Below are positions 6,278-12,057 of a DNA stretch of 13,447 nucleotides, one piece after another. Source of the stretch: CAYQQU01 sp964419545 (GTDB taxonomy: Bacteria; Bacteroidota; Bacteroidia; Chitinophagales; Saprospiraceae); NCBI GenBank assembly GCA_964419545.1, contig CAYQQU010000108.1:1-13447 (forward strand), given 5' to 3'. The translations under genes were made by a program, and so were the position numbers. Position 1 is the stretch's first letter. Every line of letters begins with the position of its first letter. The notes under the pieces were generated by a model that was not told the DNA's origin, ran no database searches, and saw only the letters and a program-made list of their open reading frames with translations.

Positions 6278-8260
6278 ATGAAATGGAGAACCTCTATTCT
6301 ATTGTCCTTATTCGTCGCATTGGGCCTCTCCCTGCAGGCGCAGTGCGTGTCGGGAGACTGCCAAAACGGAGATGGCGTGTTCATTTTCCCGAGCGGCGCC
6401 AAATACATCGGGCAGTTTCGCCACGGGCAAATTACGGGCTACGGCAGCTGCGTCTATTCCGACGGCAGCCGCTATCAGGGCGAATGGCTGCAGGGCCTTC
6501 AGCATGGTAAAGGGGTGAAAACCTACGCCGACGGCAGCCGGGAAGCAGGTCTCTGGGAAAAGGGAAGGTTCCTCGGCGGCGACGTCGCCGATATCCGCAC
6601 CAAAGGGGGCCGGGAGGACAAACCCACCGGCTGTATATCGGGTAATTGCAAAAACGGCAAAGGACTGTACGTCTTCCCCAGCGGCGCCCTCTACACCGGC
6701 GAGTTTGTCGACGGAGAGATCCACGGCTACGGCGTGTGCTACTATTCCGACGGCAGCAAATACCAGGGCGAATGGCGGCATCGATTCCCCGACGGGCGCG
6801 GCACCAAGACCTATCCCGACGGCAGCGCCCGCACCGGCCTCTGGGAACGCGGACAACCCGTTGACGAAACCGGCGAGATCGTCGACGCCGTGGTCATTAA
6901 CCTCGAAACCCAGCAGCACAGCAACGAGGTGCAGTCGGGCTGCCTGTTCGGCGATTGCGGCAACGGCAACGGCATCTACGCCTACCCCGACGGCAGCCGC
7001 TACGAAGGCGAATTCCGCAACGGAAAACCACACGGGCAAGGCATGTTTAAATATCCCAACCAGGACCGCTACGAAGGGGCCTTCCGCAGCGGCGTACCCC
7101 ACGGCCGCGGCACCCTCGCCAAAGTGGACGGCGTCACGGTGAGCGGCGAATGGCGCGACGGCGAATACGTGGGCCGCGACTTCAAGTCGGATGTCGCCCG
7201 CACCGGCTGCCTGGAAGGCGACTGCATCAACGGCTACGGCACTTACGCCTATAAAAACGGCGCCAAATACGTGGGGAACTTCCGCAATAAACTGCCGCAC
7301 GGCTACGGCACCGTCTATTACGCCAACGGCGAAAAATACGTCGGACAACTGTCGGAAGCCGTATTTAACGGCCTGGGCACCTTGTACCGCCTCGACGGCT
7401 CCATCAAAAAAGGCTACTGGCGCAATGGAAAATACCTGGGCGAGGAAGATCCCGACAAAAAGGCCGTCGCCCAAATGGAAGAACCGCCTATCCCTACCGC
7501 AACGGATAATTTTGAAGCGCCCGCCGCCGGCGCCGATATCAAAATATGGGCGGTAGTCGTAGGCATCTCCTCCTACAGCCACATGCCGGCCCTGCGGTAT
7601 ACCGACGACGACGCCTACCGGATCTTTGCTTTCCTCAAAAGCCCGGAAGGCGGCGCCCTGAGCGATGAACAGGTGCGCATCCTCATCGATGACGACGCCA
7701 CCCACGATAAGATCCTGAAAACGCTGGAAGAGGTATTCTCCAAAGCGGGCTCCAATGACATGGTCCTGCTCTACTTCTCGGGCCATGGCCTCAAAGGCGC
7801 TTTCCTGCCGATCGATTACGACGGCTTCGCCAACGCCATCCAGCACGAGGAGATCAGCCGCATCCTCAAGCGCAGCCCCGCCAAGTACAAACTGTGTATC
7901 GCCGACGCCTGCCATTCGGGCAGCCTGGTGGCGGAGCGCAGCGCTACCGTTCCTAACATGATCCTTTCCTACTACCAGGCGCTCGCTCGTGCGGGGGCCG
8001 GAACGGCGCTGCTCCTGTCGAGTAAATCCGAAGAGACGTCGCTGGAATCCAGCGGCTTGCGGCAGGGTGTGTTCAGCCATTTCCTGATCCGCGGCCTCAA
8101 AGGAGAAGCCGACCGCAACGATGACCAGATCGTTACCGTGCAGGAGCTCTACGAGTTCGTGCACACCAACGTTCGTAACTATACGGGATTCCGGCAGTCG
8201 CCCGTGATTCGAGGTCGCTTCGACGAGGATATGCCGGTGGCCATTCGGCGCCGCGACTGA
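6278..8260 (+). CDS. Secreted MORN-repeat caspase-like protease, copy 2 (660 aa)
   Basis: I chose the ATG at 6278 because it gives a canonical signal peptide (MKWRTSILLSLFVALGLSLQA, cut before Gln22). An in-frame ATG at 6254 would add eight residues. Four consecutive blocks each start with C-x4-C (C23, C119, C222, C311), then two 23-residue MORN units and a degenerate GxWxxG cap, with variable linkers between blocks. The caspase-like C14 domain starts near residue 420 (DIKIWAVVVG) and carries His503 (YFSGHGLKG) and Cys545 (IADACHSGS), with Asp543 at the basic-P1 position. This domain is closely similar to that of the upstream gene, with long shared runs such as LRYTDDDAY, AFLKSPEGGAL and RGLKGEADR, so the pair arose by duplication. 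The MORN part differs in organisation. No T9SS domain or transmembrane segment is seen after the signal. Catalytically competent by motif; role unknown. Confidence 0.92.
   Translation: MKWRTSILLSLFVALGLSLQAQCVSGDCQNGDGVFIFPSGAKYIGQFRHGQITGYGSCVYSDGSRYQGEWLQGLQHGKGVKTYADGSREAGLWEKGRFLGGDVADIRTKGGREDKPTGCISGNCKNGKGLYVFPSGALYTGEFVDGEIHGYGVCYYSDGSKYQGEWRHRFPDGRGTKTYPDGSARTGLWERGQPVDETGEIVDAVVINLETQQHSNEVQSGCLFGDCGNGNGIYAYPDGSRYEGEFRNGKPHGQGMFKYPNQDRYEGAFRSGVPHGRGTLAKVDGVTVSGEWRDGEYVGRDFKSDVARTGCLEGDCINGYGTYAYKNGAKYVGNFRNKLPHGYGTVYYANGEKYVGQLSEAVFNGLGTLYRLDGSIKKGYWRNGKYLGEEDPDKKAVAQMEEPPIPTATDNFEAPAAGADIKIWAVVVGISSYSHMPALRYTDDDAYRIFAFLKSPEGGALSDEQVRILIDDDATHDKILKTLEEVFSKAGSNDMVLLYFSGHGLKGAFLPIDYDGFANAIQHEEISRILKRSPAKYKLCIADACHSGSLVAERSATVPNMILSYYQALARAGAGTALLLSSKSEETSLESSGLRQGVFSHFLIRGLKGEADRNDDQIVTVQELYEFVHTNVRNYTGFRQSPVIRGRFDEDMPVAIRRRD
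6344..7435 (+). repeat. Four Cys-headed MORN blocks in caspase copy 2
   Basis: Blocks begin at residues 23, 119, 222 and 311, so they repeat about every 89-103 residues. Each consists of a C-x-x-G-[DN]-C-x-N-G-x-G header, two 23-residue MORN units and a cap resembling xxGxWxxGxx. The higher-order repeat distinguishes this array from the simple tandem array in copy 1. Confidence 0.8.
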
Positions 8261-8355
8261 GCGCGGTTCGGTAGTCGGGCGCCTGAGTCGACATCAGGGC
8301 AATCGCTTTTAAAAGATGTTACCTCTCCATTGCCATAAAATTCACATGGAACGGA

Positions 8356-8409
8356 AGGAAAAATCCTCGATCTTCCTTTAGGATCGAGGTAAAAACGAGG
8401 ATTTTTCCT
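8356..8409 (+). terminator. Competing stem-loops downstream of caspase copy 2
   Basis: An outer stem AGGAAAAATCCTCG (8356-8369) pairs perfectly with CGAGGATTTTTCCT (8396-8409). An alternative stem CCTCGATC (8365-8372) pairs perfectly with GATCGAGG (8382-8389). Both use 8365-8369, so the two folds exclude each other. T-rich sequence (ACTTTTTC) follows the outer stem. It lies 95 bases past the caspase stop and 58 bases before the ribosomal operon promoter, so termination is the simplest role, possibly on both strands. Confidence 0.55.
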
Positions 8410-8466
8410 ACTTTTTCAAGAACCAGAAATTAAATGCGTTTGCCCGCGGTCGACCTTCTCAAAACC

Positions 8467-8496
8467 TTGAAACCTCGGAAAAAAATACTATCTTTG
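8467..8496 (+). promoter_or_regulatory. Promoter of the rpsF-rpsR-rplI operon
   Basis: TTG (8467-8469), a 19-base spacer and TATCTTTG (8489-8496) match the Bacteroidota primary-sigma consensus exactly (TTG and TAnnTTTG). Transcription should start near 8502, giving a leader of about 50 nt before rpsF. Confidence 0.8.
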
Positions 8497-8514
8497 CACC
8501 CGCTTTTTAAACAA

Positions 8515-8530
8515 GCTGCGAAAGGGCAGC
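8515..8530 (+). promoter_or_regulatory. Hairpin in the rpsF leader
   Basis: GCTGC (8515-8519) pairs with GCAGC (8526-8530) around a six-base loop; flanking AAGC/GCTT can extend it with a two-base bulge. In many bacteria the rpsF leader carries an S6:S18-binding autoregulatory structure. This hairpin is in the right place, but I cannot show the diagnostic CCG bulge, so the assignment is tentative. Confidence 0.3.
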
Positions 8531-8552
8531 GCTTTTGTGAGTTATTAATTAT

Positions 8553-9077
8553 ATGTCTGATCCAATGAAAAATTACGAAATTACTTTCATCGTAGACCCG
8601 GTGCTGTCGGGGGAAGAGATCAAAGCGACAGCTCAGACATATGTCGATCACCTGAGTAACGAAGGGTGCAAAATCGTACATGTGGATGAAATGGGACTGC
8701 GGCAGCTCGCCTATCCGATTAACAGGCGAACTTCCGGCGTCTACTATTGTATCGAGTTCGAAACGCCGAGCGGCGAGCTCATTGCGTCAACCGAGCTTTC
8801 CCTGCGCCGGGACGAACGCATCATGCGCTTCCTGGCCGTCAAACTCGACAAGTACGGCGTAAAGTACAATGCCGACAAACGCGCCGGGCTGATCGGGAAA
8901 AAGAAAGACAAGAAGGAGGAAAGCAACGGCAGAGAAAAGGACCATCGCGACCGGAACCGGGATCGCGACCGGGATCGGGATCGGGATCGGGACCGCGGGC
9001 GTCGGGACAGAAATCAGTCGCGCACCGCGGAAAAGCCGGCGCCTCCTAAAAAAGCCGCCGCCGAAGAGGAAGAGTAA
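8553..9077 (+). CDS. rpsF: 30S ribosomal protein S6 with Arg-Asp repeat tail
   Basis: S6 sits on the platform of the small ribosomal subunit and pairs with S18, encoded next. The first ~110 residues are a standard S6 fold (KNYEITFIVDPVLS near the start; RRDERIMRFLAVKLDKYG at the end). The 174-aa length is well beyond the usual S6. The extra 60 residues are a highly charged tail: a Lys/Glu stretch, an alternating Arg-Asp repeat (about residues 132-148), then Ala/Pro/Lys and an acidic end. The listed start is the ATG at 8553; the ATG at 8565 (MKNYEITF) is an equally good alternative and closer to typical S6 N-termini. It is the first gene of the rpsF-rpsR-rplI operon, behind a consensus promoter. 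C-terminal extensions of S6 occur in this phylum, but this RD repeat is notable. Confidence 0.95.
   Translation: MSDPMKNYEITFIVDPVLSGEEIKATAQTYVDHLSNEGCKIVHVDEMGLRQLAYPINRRTSGVYYCIEFETPSGELIASTELSLRRDERIMRFLAVKLDKYGVKYNADKRAGLIGKKKDKKEESNGREKDHRDRNRDRDRDRDRDRDRGRRDRNQSRTAEKPAPPKKAAAEEEE
8946..8996 (+). repeat. Hexamer repeat encoding (Arg-Asp)n in rpsF
   Basis: Tandem CGGGAT/CGCGAC-type hexamers encode alternating Arg and Asp, with a single Asn interruption. The middle copies are identical (CGGGAT several times), so the tract could gain or lose copies in frame by slippage without disrupting the reading frame. Confidence 0.75.
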
Positions 9078-9107
9078 TCGAGCTAATTCACCAAAAGGAA
9101 AAAAAAC

Positions 9108-9377
9108 ATGGCTAACTCAAGAGACGATATCAAGTTCTTATCCAATCCCAAGATCGGGCAAAAGCGCACCAAATACTGTCGCTTTCGCAAATACGGCATC
9201 AAGTACATCGATTATAAAGATCCCGATTTTCTGGTGCAGTTCGTCAATGAACAGGGAAAGATCCTGCCGCGCCGCATCACCGGCAATTCGCTGAAGTACC
9301 AGCGCAAAGTGTCCACTGCCGTCAAGCGGGCGCGCCACCTTGCGATGCTGCCTTACGTGACCGACCTGCTGAAGTAA
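9108..9377 (+). CDS. rpsR: 30S ribosomal protein S18
   Basis: At 89 aa it matches S18 in length and motifs: YCRFRKYGIKYIDYKDPDFL, then the core GKILPRRITGNSLKYQRKVS and the basic end TAVKRARHLAMLPY. S18 binds 16S rRNA as a dimer with S6. A purine-rich stretch (AAAAGGAAAAAAAAC) precedes the ATG, one of the clearer ribosome-binding contexts in this window. It starts 30 bases after rpsF and 24 bases before rplI, so it is co-transcribed with both. Only one of the Cys residues found in zinc-type S18 proteins remains, which is common. Confidence 0.97.
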   Translation: MANSRDDIKFLSNPKIGQKRTKYCRFRKYGIKYIDYKDPDFLVQFVNEQGKILPRRITGNSLKYQRKVSTAVKRARHLAMLPYVTDLLK

Positions 9378-9401
9378 GTTTAACTCTCAATTTTCCGCAT
9401 C

Positions 9402-9848
9402 ATGGATATCATTCTGCTGCAAGATATAGAGAAGGTGGGCGACAAACATACGATCGTTAACGTCAAAGACGGCTACGCCCGCAATTACCTCATCCCGCAA
9501 AAAATGGCGATCATCGCTAACGCCGCCAATCGCCAGAAGCTGGACGAACTGAAGTCCAAAGAGGCCGCCGAACTGGCCGCCCGCATCGGCGAATTCCAGG
9601 AGATTGCCGACCGCCTCAAAGGGGTGGTCGTCAAAATCGGCGCCAAGGCCGGCACCAGCGGCAAGATCTTCGGAAGCGTCACCAACGTTCAGATCGCCGG
9701 CGCCTTAAAAGAACAGCTCGACATCGAGGTCGACCGCCGCAAGATCGAACTGCCGGAAGAGATCAAAGTACTGGGCGCTTACGTCGCCGACCTGAACCTC
9801 CACCCGGAAGTGGAAGCCAAAATCAACTTCGAGGTCGTCGCCGAATAA
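9402..9848 (+). CDS. rplI: 50S ribosomal protein L9
   Basis: The 148-aa length is standard for L9. The N-terminal 23S-binding domain shows the family signature (MDIILLQDIEKVGDKHTIVNVKDGYARNYLIP in outline, with KDGYARNYLIP the diagnostic part). A charged helix rich in Ala, Glu and Lys (about residues 45-75) connects to the C-terminal domain (SGKIFGSVT, then KIELPEEIKVLGAY). L9 helps maintain translational fidelity and frame. It is the last gene of the operon, and a perfect GC-rich hairpin follows 6 bases after its stop. Confidence 0.97.
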   Translation: MDIILLQDIEKVGDKHTIVNVKDGYARNYLIPQKMAIIANAANRQKLDELKSKEAAELAARIGEFQEIADRLKGVVVKIGAKAGTSGKIFGSVTNVQIAGALKEQLDIEVDRRKIELPEEIKVLGAYVADLNLHPEVEAKINFEVVAE

Positions 9849-9854
9849 ACCGCC

Positions 9855-9896
9855 GCCGGTCGGGCCCTACCTGCCTTGCATTCGGGCCCGACCGGC
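9855..9896. terminator. Perfect GC-rich hairpin after rplI
   Basis: GCCGGTCGGGCCC (9855-9867) pairs perfectly with GGGCCCGACCGGC (9884-9896) around a 16-base loop. It lies between the convergent rplI and the minus-strand gene ending at 9988, so it can serve both directions. No uninterrupted T-run follows (AACTTTCGGTATGTTTT on the plus strand), so it is not a perfect intrinsic terminator. Confidence 0.65.
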
Positions 9897-9987
9897 AACT
9901 TTCGGTATGTTTTGGCCGGCCGTCGCGGTCAGTTGACCAATCTCTTCAGGTCTTTCATAGCCTCAAAGCTGCGGCGTTCGCCGTACC

Positions 9988-11412
9988 TTATCCAACCAGC
10001 TCCTGATTTCGCTCCTTAAATACTTTGATCAGCCACGGCCGGTCGGCCAGTGGCTGGGTTTCCTTTACCTGCTCCCATAGTTTTTCCCGTTTCTTGCGGC
10101 TCGAATCCAGCAGGATTTTGTGCACCAGATTGCAGAAGTTCTGACAGCTCTTTTTGAGCGGGGTCGCGATCTGTTTGTTGCGGCTGAGGTAGACGCTGAA
10201 AGAGGCGAGCAGGGAATGCAGCGGGTCGAAGTCCTGCGATTCGTAAAACGTTTTGATCAGCAGGATGCGGGAGCCCAGGTGGTAGTGGATATCCGAAGCC
10301 CGCACCTGGTTGAGGTGGATCAATGCTTCGTCGTAGTTCTTTTTGTGGAAATACAATTCCGCGAGGTTGTAGTGGCGGGCGTCTTTCTGGAATTGCTGTT
10401 GCAGATAATCGGTATGGGTTCTGATAAAGTTTTCGGTCCAGTCGAATCGCTTCAGGCGCAGGGCGAGTTTGACGATGTTGTTGTACGTCCAGTGTGAGAG
10501 ATGATTGTTGGTGAACAAGGATTGGTTGCGAATGCCTTCTACGTAGAGGTCCAGCGTGATGGGCAGGTACTTTTCCTTGCTCTGCCGGATTTTGCGAACG
10601 CAGAGGTTGAGCGCGTACAGGTAGATGTCTTTGCGTTCGGTCTTTTCAATAGAATGGGAATTTTCTTTGATCAGCAAACGCAGGCGGTCCAGGTAGTCGT
10701 CTTCCTCCGGTTCCAGCAGCGAGAAATAGATGCTGAGGTAAATGGCGACAAGCGGTTTGAGGTCTTCTTTCCGGCTCAGATAATCTTTTACCTCGTCCAT
10801 GAACGGGATGGAGAAGCGGTCGGAAAGGATGGCCTGGCGGTTGAGCATCTCGCAGCTGTACTTGAGCTTGTGGATGAAGTAGTAATCGTCAAGTGCGTTG
10901 GATGCCCGCTGAAGGTTTTCGTCAAAAACCCGCTTTCTCTGAAAGTTCAGGTTTTGCACCCCGATATGGGAAAGGAGGTATTGGTAAAAGAAAGTATTAG
11001 GACTGGTTTTTGCTTCGGTGGTGAGCCGGCGGTCCAGGTTGCGGTTCAGGAAGTTGTAGTGCTTTTCGAGGTTGCGCTGCGTGAGCTGCTCCAGAATGTA
11101 ACAATCAAGCAGGTTCTCTTCCGATTCCAGATACTGAATGCCCAGGAAGCGCTCGGCGAGCTTCAGCAGGTTGCTCATCAGATAGCTCAGCTTTTTGCCG
11201 TTAAAGGGCTTGCCGGGAAAAAGCGCACGGAATACGGCTGCTTTTTCGATTTCCTGCTCGGGAAAATCGGGATGGTGGCTTTTCAGGTGACCGGCTAAGG
11301 CCGCCACTTCCGAGTTGCTGTTGAAGTACGGTGAACGGACAAAATCCAGAAAACGGTTCATCTCATCCCCCGTTAAGGTCCGGAGCAATAAGACCAATTT
11401 GCTGTTATTCAT
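9988..11412 (-). CDS. Long helical-repeat protein of unknown function (474 aa)
   Basis: I do not recognise a named domain. The N-terminus (LLLRTLTGDEMNRFLDFVRSPYFNSN) has the look of a hypothetical-protein family I associate with Bacteroidota. The rest is helix-forming and rich in Leu, Tyr, Asn and charged residues. The segment at about residues 310-400 (AELYFHKKNYDEALIHLNQV and neighbours) has the Ala/Leu/Tyr spacing of TPR helices. There is no signal peptide or membrane segment, so it is probably a cytosolic scaffold. The ATG at 11412 is the first in frame; immediately upstream on the coding strand is a run of eight G. It converges on rplI with 139 bases between stops. It may be distantly related to the 520-aa protein at the start of the window, with which it shares length class and general character only. 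Confidence 0.87.
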   Translation of the reverse strand: MNNSKLVLLLRTLTGDEMNRFLDFVRSPYFNSNSEVAALAGHLKSHHPDFPEQEIEKAAVFRALFPGKPFNGKKLSYLMSNLLKLAERFLGIQYLESEENLLDCYILEQLTQRNLEKHYNFLNRNLDRRLTTEAKTSPNTFFYQYLLSHIGVQNLNFQRKRVFDENLQRASNALDDYYFIHKLKYSCEMLNRQAILSDRFSIPFMDEVKDYLSRKEDLKPLVAIYLSIYFSLLEPEEDDYLDRLRLLIKENSHSIEKTERKDIYLYALNLCVRKIRQSKEKYLPITLDLYVEGIRNQSLFTNNHLSHWTYNNIVKLALRLKRFDWTENFIRTHTDYLQQQFQKDARHYNLAELYFHKKNYDEALIHLNQVRASDIHYHLGSRILLIKTFYESQDFDPLHSLLASFSVYLSRNKQIATPLKKSCQNFCNLVHKILLDSSRKKREKLWEQVKETQPLADRPWLIKVFKERNQELVG

Positions 11413-11901
11413 GGGCCCCCCCCTTTTTCTTTTACCGGGTTTACGCTGTATACGTTATTTGTATCCTTTTACGGTGTCGCCGGAAAAAAGTTATCATCTA
11501 CCCTGCTAATGGTAATTTGTACTTTCCGGCAAGGTAAAACGCAAATGAGACGGGAAAAACGACTGAAGACCGGCGTGCTTTAAAAATTCGGTTTTTTTTC
11601 ATACTACGTGAATTATCCGTTGATGATTTTGTTTTCGAGGGCTTGGATGGAATTATATGCGGCGAGACCAGGGGCTCGCGGAGGGCAATGAAAAGCCTGC
11701 CCGGTGTAAAAACAACCGGATCTTTGAACGGTCCGGCGGCCGACAGGAGGGGGGCAAGCTAAAAAACAATGGATTTCATATTTTAAAAAATATAAATTAA
11801 ATATCTTAAAGTGCTGATTTTTAATTGATTACTCCTGCAATTTTTTTCGAAATCGAAATCGGCTGCTGGGAGTGACATTGGATTTTTCTAAAATATGATA
11901 A

Positions 11902-11932
11902 TTGACTGGTCCTTTACTTTCTCTTACATTTG
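11902..11932 (+). promoter_or_regulatory. Promoter of the dockerin/T9SS gene
   Basis: TTG (11902-11904), a 20-base spacer and TACATTTG (11925-11932) match the Bacteroidota consensus. The expected start near 11938 gives a leader of about 120 nt to the ATG at 12058. An AT-rich stretch immediately upstream could act as an UP-like element. Confidence 0.75.
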
Positions 11933-11948
11933 TATTGTCAGTTAAAAA

Positions 11949-12003
11949 CACCCCCCAATAGTTTTTTTCGCACCCCCCAAGATTACTATACCCCCATAGT
12001 AAT
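11949..12003 (+). promoter_or_regulatory. C-tract repeats and hairpin in the leader
   Basis: CACCCCCCAA occurs twice (11949-11958 and 11971-11980), 22 bases apart. A third C-run forms the loop of a perfect 8-bp hairpin ATTACTAT-ACCCCC-ATAGTAAT (11982-12003). All three C-runs lie in the predicted untranslated leader. They could be RNA-protein or small-RNA targets; the role is unknown. Confidence 0.5.
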
Positions 12004-12057
12004 TACTTAACCTTCTAAACTGTTTGCAAAGTGAACCAGATCACCTTACGTTCGGGG

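Larger units (their letters stand above)
11413..12057. other. Intergenic region between divergent genes
   Basis: About 640 bases separate the divergent starts. The part near 11413 holds a C8 run (G8 on the coding strand of the 474-aa gene). Positions 11580-11760 show no ORF or structure I can support. Positions 11765-11840 are strongly AT-rich with a small inverted repeat ATATTTT-AA-AAAATAT (11778-11793). Positions 11902-12030 contain a clear promoter and the C-rich leader of the next gene. No promoter for the minus-strand gene was found. Confidence 0.6.

Noticed and set aside
6006..6281. 91-codon plus-strand ORF between the two caspase genes
   Set aside because: Its translation shows no domain, it overlaps the start of the second gene out of frame, and the stretch has promoter and hairpin features instead.
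6308..8164. 618-codon ORF antisense to caspase copy 2
   Set aside because: Same reason: a shadow of the MORN and caspase codons, low complexity, with no domain, and the sense strand has clear motifs.
10120..11298. Two long plus-strand ORFs opposite the 474-aa gene
   Set aside because: Their Val/Phe/Gln-rich translations are typical of the antisense of Leu/Lys/Asn-rich coding sequence; the minus-strand ORF is single and continuous.
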